Positions 34,911 through 42,741 of a stretch of DNA of 64,000 bases are shown here, piece after piece. The DNA is from Flavobacterium wongokense (GTDB taxonomy: Bacteria; Bacteroidota; Bacteroidia; Flavobacteriales; Flavobacteriaceae). A model generated the notes under the pieces. It worked only from the letters and a program-made list of their open reading frames with translations, searched no databases and was not told where the DNA came from. The position numbers and the translations under genes were made by a program. Numbering within the stretch: the first letter of the stretch is position 1; every line of letters starts with the position of its first letter. The stretch covers positions 930,001-994,000 of the forward strand of contig NZ_JAKIHP010000001.1 of NCBI RefSeq assembly GCF_021608265.1. Reading direction: 5' to 3'.

Positions 34911-35831
34911 ATGGGGAACGGTCACCAACATAACCACGTTCATATTCATAAGCATGAAGTAAAAGGAAGGAATCTGGCCTTTTCCATTTTGCTCAACCTT
35001 GTCATTACGATTGCCCAAATCGTGGGCGGATTGATATCGGGAAGCTTGGCGCTGATTTCAGATGCGCTTCACAATTTCTCTGATGTTTTGTCTTTGGTTT
35101 TTAGTTATGGTGCCCACAAATTGTCAAGAAGGAAGGCGTCGATAAGCAACACATTTGGTTACAAGCGCGCCGAATTGATAGCCGCTTTCATCAACGCAAT
35201 TACCTTGGTTATTGTCGCCTTATACCTTATTTATGAAGCTGCTTCGCGTTTATTTCATCCAGAACCTATTGAGTCGACTTTGGTTATTTGGCTGGCATTA
35301 CTGGGAATTGTCGTGAACGGAAGTTCTGTTTTATTGCTTAAAAAGGATTCGCAGCACAACCTGAATATGAAATCGGCTTACCTGCATTTACTTACCGATA
35401 TGATGGCTTCAGTAGCGGTTTTGATTGGCGGGATTTTGATGAAATTGTATGGATGGTTTTGGGTAGACAGCGTCATGACTTTGCTGATAGCAGTTTACCT
35501 AATTTATGTAAGCTATGATTTGATAAAATCGGCAACCAAAATGCTGATGCTCTTTACTCCCGATTTTATCGATATCAAAGCAATTGTCCGCGAAGTCCAT
35601 AAAATCAAAGGTGTGAACAAACTGCATCATATCCACGTTTGGCACCTAAACGAAGAGGAGCTGCATCTGGAAGCGCACCTCGATTGCTCGGAAGACATTA
35701 AAATGAGTGAGTTCAATGTGCTGCTTGAAAAAATAGAATTGGTTTTATTCAAAAAATTCAACATCAACCATACGAACATCCAGCCCGAATTCAAAAAAGA
35801 AGATCCAAAAGACTTTATCGTTCAGGACTAA
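34911..35831 (+). CDS. Cation diffusion facilitator (CDF) metal exporter
   Basis: A 306-residue inner-membrane transporter exporting divalent metals, probably Zn(II), in exchange for protons. The N-terminus is His-rich (GHQHNHVHIHKHE). The metal-binding HxxxD motifs are His54-Asp58 (ALHNFSD) and His159-Asp163 (HLLTD), characteristic of the Zn-type family. Six TM helices fit between residues 25 and 205. The cytoplasmic C-terminal domain (about 206-300) contains HHIHVWHLNEEELHLEAHL. It abuts rpiB and overlaps nnrD by 1 bp, so the three form an operon without an obvious common theme. Confidence 0.93.
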   Translation: MGNGHQHNHVHIHKHEVKGRNLAFSILLNLVITIAQIVGGLISGSLALISDALHNFSDVLSLVFSYGAHKLSRRKASISNTFGYKRAELIAAFINAITLVIVALYLIYEAASRLFHPEPIESTLVIWLALLGIVVNGSSVLLLKKDSQHNLNMKSAYLHLLTDMMASVAVLIGGILMKLYGWFWVDSVMTLLIAVYLIYVSYDLIKSATKMLMLFTPDFIDIKAIVREVHKIKGVNKLHHIHVWHLNEEELHLEAHLDCSEDIKMSEFNVLLEKIELVLFKKFNINHTNIQPEFKKEDPKDFIVQD

Positions 35832-36649
35832 TGACCAAACTCGATATCCATAGCATCCAAAAACTCCTTAAAAAACGATTACCCGAATCGCACAAGGGAA
35901 ATCACGGACATGCCTTGATTATTGCCGGAAGCAGGTCCAAAATGGGCGCAGCCATCATCGCCACAAAAGCCTGTTTGAGAGCCGGCGCTGGTTTGGTTAC
36001 CGTTAATATTCCAAGGAAGGAACGACTTACCGTTTTTACTGCAATTCCTGAAGCAATGATTGAATTCCGAGAAGAGGAAAAGAATTGGGATACCTATAAT
36101 TCGTTTGCGATTGGCCCTGGAATTGGCATCGATAAATCATCTGAAAACCTTTTGAAGTTATTGATAACCAATGTCAATTCGCCCATCATTTTCGATGCTG
36201 ATGCGTTGAATATTTTGGCCAAAAACCAAGGGCACTTTTTGCTGTTACCGCAAAAATCCATCATCACGCCACATCCAAAAGAGTTCGACAGGTTGTTTGG
36301 AAACCATGATTCCGATTCAGAAAGAAGAAAAACGGCCCTGTCAAAAGCCAACGAACTAAAACTGATTATCGTACTCAAAGGCCATAGAACATTCATCACC
36401 GACGGCGAAAAAAGTTTCGAAAACACCACAGGCAATCCGGGTTTGGCAAAAGGCGGTTCCGGCGATGCATTAACCGGAATAATAACGGCTTTTTTGGCAC
36501 AGGATTACGAACCTTTAAACGCTGCGAAATTAGGCGTATTCCTCCACGGATTAGCCGCCGACCTTACTTTAGAAACCCAAAGCACAGAAAGCATGTTGAT
36601 TACCGATGTCATCGAAAATCTCGGAAAGGCATTCAAAAAAATCCAATAA
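35831..36649 (+). CDS. nnrD: ADP-dependent NAD(P)H-hydrate dehydratase
   Basis: A 272-residue repair enzyme converting damaged NAD(P)H hydrates back to NAD(P)H using ADP. The landmarks are HALIIAGSRSKMGAAIIA, RAGAGLVTVNIP, SFAIGPGIG, IFDADALNIL and the conserved NPGLAKGGSGDALTGII. In many Bacteroidota this domain is fused to an epimerase (NnrE) domain; here it stands alone, so the epimerase must be elsewhere or missing. It overlaps the CDF gene by 1 bp. Confidence 0.93.
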   Translation: MTKLDIHSIQKLLKKRLPESHKGNHGHALIIAGSRSKMGAAIIATKACLRAGAGLVTVNIPRKERLTVFTAIPEAMIEFREEEKNWDTYNSFAIGPGIGIDKSSENLLKLLITNVNSPIIFDADALNILAKNQGHFLLLPQKSIITPHPKEFDRLFGNHDSDSERRKTALSKANELKLIIVLKGHRTFITDGEKSFENTTGNPGLAKGGSGDALTGIITAFLAQDYEPLNAAKLGVFLHGLAADLTLETQSTESMLITDVIENLGKAFKKIQ

Positions 36650-36797
36650 TTTTAGGAGCAGAAGATTGCTATTCTCTCTACTTATGCTCCCGCCATCCGC
36701 GCTACACGGTAGCTTGCTCCTGTCGGGGCTAAAGGCACGAATGTCTTTCAATCGACGCTCTTTTTTAGTATTATTGCACTACATTATTCCAATAAAA
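36650..36797. other. GC-rich island between nnrD and tex, possible dispersed repeat
   Basis: The middle of this gap (about 36680-36735) is markedly GC-rich compared with the flanks, and carries GGAGCA (36655), TGCTCC (36685) and TGCTCC (36715), plus CATCCGCGCTACACGG and GTCGGGGCTAAAGG. This resembles a class of GC-rich dispersed intergenic elements I associate with flavobacteria, but the match is from memory. No gene is credible here. Confidence 0.4.
36769..36776 (+). promoter_or_regulatory. Weak -7 box upstream of tex
   Basis: TATTATTG matches TAnnTTTG at seven of eight positions, 21 bp before the tex ATG at 36798. Confidence 0.35.
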
Positions 36798-38921
36798 ATG
36801 ACTAGCATACAATTCATTCAAAGCCAGGTAAACACGGCGCCAAAAAATATAGAAGCAACCGTAAAATTGCTTTCAGAAGATTGCACCATTCCCTTTATTT
36901 CAAGATACAGAAAAGACCAAACCGGAAACCTGGATGAAGTCGTAATCGAACAGATTGCCAAACTTTCCAAGCAATACGATGAAATTGTAAAACGAAAGGA
37001 ATCCATCCTGAAATCAATTGAGGAACAAGGTCAGCTGACGCCGGAATTGAGTAAAAAAATCAAGGAAAGTTTCGATTTACAGGAACTTGAAGATTTGTAC
37101 CTGCCTTATAAAAAGAAGAAAAAAACCCGCGCCGATGTGGCTCGGGAAAATGGTTTGGAGCCTTTGGCCAAAATCATATTCGCACAAGGCAAAGACGACA
37201 TCGATTTCATTTCGACGCAATACATCAACGACAAAGTTAAAAATGAAGACGAAGCATTGCAGGGCGCACGCGATATCATAGCCGAATGGATTAATGAAAA
37301 TATCTACATCCGGAAAAACCTGCGGCGCATGTTTCAACGCAAAGCGATAGTCGAAACTAAAGTCGTGAAGAAAAAGGAAAATGAAGATGACGCACAAAAA
37401 TTCAAGCAATATTTCGATTGGGCTGAACCCATTTCAAAAGCACCCTCACACCGTTTATTGGCAATGTTGCGCGCCGAAGCTGAAGGTTTCGTAAAATTGA
37501 ACATCGATTTTGAGAAAGAAGAAGCACTTGACTTTATCGAAAACGAAATCATAAAAGCCAATAACGACACCACCGAACATATTGAACTGGCAATTACCGA
37601 CAGTTATAAAAGATTATTGGAACCGGCAATTTCAAACGAAACCCTGCAGGATGCCAAAGCCAAAGCCGACATCAAGGCGATTGATGTTTTTGCCGGAAAT
37701 CTGGGGCAGCTTTTATTGGCACCGCCTTTGGGAGAAAAACGCATTTTGGCAATCGATCCCGGATTCCGTTCGGGTTGTAAGGTAGTTTGTTTGGACGAAA
37801 AAGGGGATTTGTTGTATAACGAAACCATTTATCCGCACCAGCCACAAAATGAAAGTGCGATGGCGATGAAAAAAATACGCTCTATGGTAAATGCCTATAA
37901 CATTGAGGCAATTTCTATCGGAAACGGAACCGCAAGCCGTGAAACCGAATTCTTTATCAAGAAAATTGCGTTCGATAAGCCTGTTCAGGTTTTTGTGGTA
38001 TCAGAAGCCGGAGCTTCGGTGTATTCGGCGAGTAAAATTGCGCGTGACGAATTCCCAAATTTCGATGTTACCGTTCGTGGCTCGGTTTCTATAGGAAGGC
38101 GTTTGGCTGATCCTTTGGCCGAATTGGTAAAAATCGACCCAAAATCAATTGGCGTCGGTCAGTACCAGCACGACGTCGACCAAACCAAACTAAAGGAAGA
38201 GCTCGATACCGTTGTAGTTCGTTGCGTGAATTCTGTTGGTATCAATATCAATACGGCAAGTAAATCATTGCTGAGTTACGTTTCCGGAATTGGAGAAAAA
38301 ATGGCCGAAAACATCATTGCCTATCGTTCTGAAAATGGAGCTTTTGAAGACCGCAGGCAATTGAAAAAAGTGCCGCGTTTGGGAGACAAAGCCTACCAAC
38401 AGGCTGCGGCTTTCGTCAGGATTCACAACGGGAAAAACCCTTTGGATAATTCGGCGGTGCATCCGGAAGCCTATCCAATTGTTGAAAAAATGGCAAAGGA
38501 TTTGGGCTTAAAAACCAATGATCTGATAGCCAATAAGGAAAAGATATCGCAAATAAAATTAGAGAATTACATCACGACTGAAGTCGGAATCCTTGGTTTG
38601 AAAGACATTGTAAAAGAACTAGAAAAACCTGGGCTTGACCCAAGAAAGGCTGCCAAGGTTTTTGAATTTGACCCTTCGGTGACAACGATTAAAAATGTCC
38701 GTTCGGGAATGATTTTACCTGGAATAGTAAATAATATTACGGCTTTCGGCTGCTTTGTCGATATCGGAATAAAAGAAAGCGGTTTGGTGCATATTTCGCA
38801 GCTAAAAGCCGGTTTTGTTTCTGATGTGAATGAAGTGGTAAAACTCCATCAGCATGTTCAGGTAAAAGTTGTTGAGGTTGATGAAGAACGCAAACGCATC
38901 CAGCTGACCATGATTCTTTAA
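36798..38921 (+). CDS. tex: Tex-family RNA-binding transcription accessory protein
   Basis: A 707-residue nucleic-acid-binding protein. The start is the ATG at 36798 (MTSIQFIQSQVNTAPKN); a longer frame beginning at 36606 overlaps nnrD and the GC-rich island and is rejected. Domains run: Tex N-terminal, a YqgF/RNase-H-like fold (LAIDPGFRSGCKVVCLDEKG), helix-hairpin-helix elements (LLSYVSGIGEKMAENIIAYR, LKKVPRLGDKAYQQAA) and a C-terminal S1 domain (GCFVDIGIKESGLVHIS). It binds RNA and influences transcription. It overlaps the convergent lipoprotein gene by 4 bp. Confidence 0.95.
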   Translation: MTSIQFIQSQVNTAPKNIEATVKLLSEDCTIPFISRYRKDQTGNLDEVVIEQIAKLSKQYDEIVKRKESILKSIEEQGQLTPELSKKIKESFDLQELEDLYLPYKKKKKTRADVARENGLEPLAKIIFAQGKDDIDFISTQYINDKVKNEDEALQGARDIIAEWINENIYIRKNLRRMFQRKAIVETKVVKKKENEDDAQKFKQYFDWAEPISKAPSHRLLAMLRAEAEGFVKLNIDFEKEEALDFIENEIIKANNDTTEHIELAITDSYKRLLEPAISNETLQDAKAKADIKAIDVFAGNLGQLLLAPPLGEKRILAIDPGFRSGCKVVCLDEKGDLLYNETIYPHQPQNESAMAMKKIRSMVNAYNIEAISIGNGTASRETEFFIKKIAFDKPVQVFVVSEAGASVYSASKIARDEFPNFDVTVRGSVSIGRRLADPLAELVKIDPKSIGVGQYQHDVDQTKLKEELDTVVVRCVNSVGININTASKSLLSYVSGIGEKMAENIIAYRSENGAFEDRRQLKKVPRLGDKAYQQAAAFVRIHNGKNPLDNSAVHPEAYPIVEKMAKDLGLKTNDLIANKEKISQIKLENYITTEVGILGLKDIVKELEKPGLDPRKAAKVFEFDPSVTTIKNVRSGMILPGIVNNITAFGCFVDIGIKESGLVHISQLKAGFVSDVNEVVKLHQHVQVKVVEVDEERKRIQLTMIL

Positions 38922-39925
38922 TTGGTTACAACAAATAGCGATTTAAATCTTTCGTCATCTGCATTCTGAATGCTTACAGCATCATCGATTAATAGTTTTT
39001 GGTTGAATGTGTAAATGTTGGATTGATAATGAGCTTCTTCAGTAATTGCGTAAATTGAATTATCTACAACCTTAAACGTTGTCATACGATAGTAACTCAG
39101 ATTTGGTGATGCATTAGCCGGAATGGTATAAAAAAGAACCCCATTTTTATAGATGCTTATGTCATCAGAACAATAAACATTGCCATTGTCAAAATCCATT
39201 CGGTTAATGATGGATACGGTCTGAAAATAGGTTTCTGCGTTGGCGGAAATATTTTTATAGTATCCGGGAAATCCGTTGCCACTTCCAAATACATAAATAT
39301 CGGAGTTCACAGCATTACAGCCCCATAAAGTAAGCGCATTGGCTTCGGGGAAAAACACATCGTTTTTAAAATAACCCGCTGTCCAAACGCCGGCAATCTC
39401 CTTAAAGCAATTCATATAAACATCACCATTGACTACCTTAATCCCAAGATGGAAAAAGGTATAATCCAAAGCGGTAGTTGTAACCACAGTCTTAACACCG
39501 TTTTTCCAATAAACCAAATCATAATCACTCGGGTTGGCTACATTTTGTGTAACTCCGGCGATATACACATCATTTCCAACAATGTCCATGCTGCAGATAC
39601 GCTCCACAATATCGGTGTCTGTTGAAAATGCATCAGTTAGATTAGTCAAAACAGCATTCTTCCAGTAAAGGTGTTTGTTGCCTCCATAACCCAGAATGTG
39701 GATATTGTTATTGGCAACAATGATGGTATCTGCACTCGAATCGAAAGCACCATTGTCTGAAAGCATGGTAAGTTGGTTGTTTTTCCAATAGCATGCATGG
39801 TCATTTTTTGAGCCGGAAATATAAACATCTGCACTTGAATTGTTGGTCACGACACTATCTGATGAACATGAAAAAAGCGTAATTAGGGAGCATAAAAGGG
39901 TGATTTTCAAAAACATGTTTTTCAT
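38918..39925 (-). CDS. Lipoprotein with YWKNG repeats, possible beta-propeller
   Basis: A 335-residue lipoprotein. The start at 39925 gives MKNMFLKITLLCSLITLFSC with lipobox LFSC; the open frame before it is not needed. At least six imperfect repeats of about 45 residues follow, each with a VYxxG-like strand and a Y-W/F/Y-K-N motif: CYWKNNQLT (45), LYWKNAVLT (87), VYWKNGV (138), then GYFKND, GYYKNI and IYKNGV. This is propeller-like and suggests a secreted or surface binding protein. No catalytic residues are seen and I do not recognise a named family. Confidence 0.75.
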   Translation of the reverse strand: MKNMFLKITLLCSLITLFSCSSDSVVTNNSSADVYISGSKNDHACYWKNNQLTMLSDNGAFDSSADTIIVANNNIHILGYGGNKHLYWKNAVLTNLTDAFSTDTDIVERICSMDIVGNDVYIAGVTQNVANPSDYDLVYWKNGVKTVVTTTALDYTFFHLGIKVVNGDVYMNCFKEIAGVWTAGYFKNDVFFPEANALTLWGCNAVNSDIYVFGSGNGFPGYYKNISANAETYFQTVSIINRMDFDNGNVYCSDDISIYKNGVLFYTIPANASPNLSYYRMTTFKVVDNSIYAITEEAHYQSNIYTFNQKLLIDDAVSIQNADDERFKSLFVVTN

Positions 39926-39986
39926 AGCAATTTTTTTTGGCGTTTTTAGTATAGTATTGAAAATCAGAAAAGGTTGCGTAAAAAAC

Positions 39987-40002
39987 AAAAATCCCAAACT
40001 CA
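39987..40002. repeat. 16-bp direct repeat, copy 1
   Basis: AAAAATCCCAAACTCA occurs here and again at 41458-41473, flanking the alpha/beta hydrolase gene. Both copies form the left half of a terminator-like hairpin. Confidence 0.65.
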
Positions 40003-40030
40003 TTTAGAATTTAGGATTTCTTTTTTTATT
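39988..40030 (-). terminator. Candidate terminator of the alpha/beta hydrolase
   Basis: AAATCC / GGATTT with a loop of about 19 nt and an A-run on the left (T-run on the - strand). The stem is short, so the call is weak. Confidence 0.4.
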
Positions 40031-40040
40031 GTTAAGTATT

Positions 40041-41420
40041 CTAATTTTTCAGTATCCAGGAACTCATTTTGTCCAATACCTGAGGAGCAATGGTTTGTTC
40101 CAGTTGTCCGTATTCTTCAACAGTTCCGGTTTTTGCTTCCTGGAAAAGATGGTTCAGGTTGGGGAATTCAACGATTTCAAATTTTTTGTTTTTGGCTTTC
40201 TCCAATGAAGCTTTGATCCCTGCAAGGTTTTCTTTTGAAATTACCTGCAAATCCTTGGTTCCATTGATTGCAAGAACCGGGATTTTAAGCTTGCTTAAAT
40301 ATACATCCGGATTGATTTTGAGGAAATATTCAAACCATGGAATTATCACTTTTTGGGTTTCGGCATCAGCGATTTTATCAATTTCATCGGCTGGAGGCTG
40401 CTGTTCTTTTGGCAGGTTTTGCATCTCTGCGATGAAAAGCTTTTTGACTTCGCCTTTCAAATCATTCCCTTTATAGTTTTTGATTAAATCATACATTTTC
40501 CTATTGGTTTCCTGAGCCGATTTTAATTCCTCATCGCTGGCTCCCGAAGCTTTTGCAATGGCATTGGTCTGCAGCATCAGTAGTTCATCTGTTGGTACTC
40601 CGGCTCCGGCCATCGTAATGATAAACTTGACTTTTGGGTTTTGGGAAGCCACCATCGGAGCAATGATTCCGCCTTCGCTATGACCGATAAGCCCAATTTT
40701 TTTATATCCTTTTTGTGCCAAAAACTCTACTGCAGCATTAATGTCTCCAGCAAAATTTTGCGTCGTCACTGTAGCACTTATCCCATTGGAACCTCCAGTT
40801 CCCCTGTCGTCAATACGCAAAACACCAATCCCTTTTTTGGCAAAATCATCAGCGATGACCCAAAACGGTTTATGCCCAAAAAGTTCAGAATTCCGGTTTT
40901 GCTGCCCCGAACCCGAAATCAAAATAACTATTGGAACCTGTTGTTTGACATTTGGCATGGTTAAGGTTCCCGCTAAAGTATTTTTATCAATCGGATTGGT
41001 AAAAGTCACATCCTCAATTATATAATTAAATGGTGGTTGTGGCGTTTGAGGCCTTTTCAAAACAGCTGCAGTTCCTTTGTTCTTTGAAAGCGTTAACGGA
41101 AACGAAGCTCCGCCCTGAAGGAACGAACCGGTTATGGTTTCGTTTTCAAACTTTCCTTTAAAAGTGATTCCGAAGTTTGAAGCATCGATTATTAATTGGT
41201 TGTCAATAAATGACGTTTTGGTTGTAGGCATGTCTTTGGCACCCTGACTTGGGCTGTCCATAGTGGTGACCAGGTCGGTTCCACTTTGCATGATGTTAAA
41301 GATCAACGGAAGCTTGGTTCCGGAAACAGCCAGTTCGCCAGCCCAGGAACCAACAATCTGTTGGCTGTAAAGATTGGAAAAACATAGAAAGCCGATGATG
41401 GCAACGAAGGTGGTTTTCAT
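40041..41420 (-). CDS. Secreted alpha/beta hydrolase with N-terminal beta domain
   Basis: A 459-residue protein. The start at 41420 (MKTTFVAIIGFLCFSNLYSQ) gives a signal peptide; the open frame continues 57 codons upstream into a lysine-rich stretch opposite tatA and is rejected. Residues 20-115 form a beta-rich lipocalin-like domain (IVGSWAGELAVSG, ITGSFLQGGASFPL). The hydrolase domain follows with ISGSGQQNR (oxyanion region), nucleophile Ser248 in GLIGHSEGG, acid in INGTKDLQV and His in NLNHLFQ. It is probably a periplasmic esterase or peptidase; the substrate is unknown. Confidence 0.86.
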   Translation of the reverse strand: MKTTFVAIIGFLCFSNLYSQQIVGSWAGELAVSGTKLPLIFNIMQSGTDLVTTMDSPSQGAKDMPTTKTSFIDNQLIIDASNFGITFKGKFENETITGSFLQGGASFPLTLSKNKGTAAVLKRPQTPQPPFNYIIEDVTFTNPIDKNTLAGTLTMPNVKQQVPIVILISGSGQQNRNSELFGHKPFWVIADDFAKKGIGVLRIDDRGTGGSNGISATVTTQNFAGDINAAVEFLAQKGYKKIGLIGHSEGGIIAPMVASQNPKVKFIITMAGAGVPTDELLMLQTNAIAKASGASDEELKSAQETNRKMYDLIKNYKGNDLKGEVKKLFIAEMQNLPKEQQPPADEIDKIADAETQKVIIPWFEYFLKINPDVYLSKLKIPVLAINGTKDLQVISKENLAGIKASLEKAKNKKFEIVEFPNLNHLFQEAKTGTVEEYGQLEQTIAPQVLDKMSSWILKN

Positions 41421-41455
41421 ATTATTTTGTTTGGATTTAGATTGATTGTAAACAT

Positions 41456-41496
41456 AAAAAAATCCCAAACTCAATAATGGCGCTTGGGATTTTTTT
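41456..41496 (-). terminator. Terminator of tatA
   Basis: AATCCCAA (41461-41468) and TTGGGATT (41484-41491), with an A-run before and a T-run after, lies just past the tatA stop on the - strand. Confidence 0.75.
41458..41473. repeat. 16-bp direct repeat, copy 2
   Basis: Second copy of AAAAATCCCAAACTCA (see 39987). The repeated block is a terminator arm, so it may be a family of similar terminators rather than an insertion footprint. Confidence 0.65.
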
Positions 41497-41511
41497 AATT
41501 GCTGAGGTAAA

Positions 41512-41700
41512 CTATTTTTTAGCTTCTTCTTCTTCTTTTTTGGATGCAGCATTAGCTTCGTCTTCTCCTTTTGCTGCTTTTTTGAATTCATTAACTCCTG
41601 AACCTAATCCTTTCATTAATTCCGGAATTTTTTTACCACCAAAAAGTAATAAAACAACAACTAGAATAACTAATATTTCAGGCATTCCTAATCTTCCCAT
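41512..41700 (-). CDS. tatA: Twin-arginine translocase subunit TatA/TatE
   Basis: A 62-residue membrane protein of the Tat export system, forming the protein-conducting oligomer. It has an N-terminal TM helix ([17 protein letters not shown]), the conserved [23 protein letters not shown] amphipathic helix, and an acidic/alanine-rich tail EEEEAKK. Length is short but normal for Bacteroidota TatA. No tatC or tatB is adjacent. A TACCTTTG box lies 47 bp upstream on the - strand. Confidence 0.9.
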   Translation of the reverse strand: MGRLGMPEILVILVVVLLLFGGKKIPELMKGLGSGVNEFKKAAKGEDEANAASKKEEEEAKK

Positions 41701-41747
41701 GATATATAATTTTATGCTTTCGCAGATTTTATTTTAAAAAACTCGGA

Positions 41748-41755
41748 CAAAGGTA
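41748..41755 (-). promoter_or_regulatory. Candidate -7 box of tatA
   Basis: The - strand reads TACCTTTG, matching TAnnTTTG, 47 bp upstream of the tatA start. Confidence 0.45.
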
Positions 41756-41843
41756 AAAAGAAAATAACATTCTTTTGAATTTCACCTTAATAAATATAAG
41801 TTAAACATCGTTAGCACTCAAAAGACAAACCCAAGTAATTTTC

Positions 41844-41851
41844 TATATTTG
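41844..41851 (+). promoter_or_regulatory. Candidate -7 box of the M23 peptidase gene
   Basis: TATATTTG, an exact -7 match, ends 19 bp before the start at 41871. Confidence 0.6.
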
Positions 41852-41870
41852 TAACACATTCGAAAAAACC

Positions 41871-42740
41871 ATGTCTGAAAAACGACTCAAACGAAAAAAA
41901 ATCAAGAAAAAACTCTTCACAAAAAACCGTTTGGTTATTTTGAACGAAGACACTTTTGAAGAAATATTTTCACTTCGGTTGACGCTTATGAATGTCTTTG
42001 TAGTAGCGACGATTGGTGCGTTACTGATTATTTTTATCACAACCTATATCATTGCCTTTACACCTTTGCGCGAATTCATTCCGGGCTATGCTTCGACAAA
42101 ATTAAAAAAAGATGCCACTGAACTGGCACTGAAATCCGATTCGTTGTCGCATGCCTTAAAGAAAAATGAAGCCTACATACAATCCATCAAAAAAGTGCTG
42201 ACCGGTGATTTGGAATATGCCAAGTTTAACAAGGATTCTATTATGGCTTCAGCAACGGAAGCCGTTTCAGACGAAGAATTGCAACCTTCAAAAGCCGATT
42301 TGAAACTTAGGGAAGAGGTCGAACGGGAAGACAAATACAATCTTTTTGAGAAAGCGAAACCCAAAGTAAGCACCTTTTTGTTTCCGCCTGTGAAAGGAAT
42401 GATTACCGAGAAATTCAATCCGGTAAACAAGCATTACGCTGTTGATATCGCTTTGGCGAAAGACACTCCAATCAAATCAACCTCGAGCGGGAAAGTCATT
42501 TTTGCCGATTGGACACCAAATACCGGGAATGTGGTTATCATAAGGCATAACAACGGATTTATTTCGGTTTACAAACACGCGGCTTCTGTGACGGTTTCCC
42601 AAGGCGACGCCGTTAAAACTGGCGAAGTGATTGCTTTGGCAGGTTCAACCGGTCAGGAATCTACAGGTGTTCACTTGCATTTTGAATTATGGAAAGATGG
42701 TTATCCAATCGATCCAAGTATTTTTATTGAATTCGAATAA
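41871..42740 (+). CDS. M23 family peptidoglycan endopeptidase
   Basis: A 289-residue inner-membrane-anchored LytM/M23 protein. A basic N-terminus (KRLKRKKIKKKLF) precedes one TM helix (about 42-64), then a coiled-coil linker, then the M23 domain (about 170-286). Zinc ligands are His188 and Asp192 in KHYAVDIA and His270 in GVHLHFELW; His268 completes the HxH motif. Typical role is cleaving peptide crosslinks or activating other amidases. It ends 1 bp before the GH3 gene. Confidence 0.92.
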   Translation: MSEKRLKRKKIKKKLFTKNRLVILNEDTFEEIFSLRLTLMNVFVVATIGALLIIFITTYIIAFTPLREFIPGYASTKLKKDATELALKSDSLSHALKKNEAYIQSIKKVLTGDLEYAKFNKDSIMASATEAVSDEELQPSKADLKLREEVEREDKYNLFEKAKPKVSTFLFPPVKGMITEKFNPVNKHYAVDIALAKDTPIKSTSSGKVIFADWTPNTGNVVIIRHNNGFISVYKHAASVTVSQGDAVKTGEVIALAGSTGQESTGVHLHFELWKDGYPIDPSIFIEFE

Positions 42741-42741
42741 T

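Noticed and set aside
36606..36797. N-terminal extension of the tex reading frame beginning at 36606
   Set aside because: It overlaps nnrD and the GC-rich island, has low coding likeness, and the family start MTSIQF occurs at 36798.
41421..41591. Lysine-rich N-terminal extension of the alpha/beta hydrolase
   Set aside because: The signal peptide starts at 41420; the extension lies opposite tatA coding and would block secretion.
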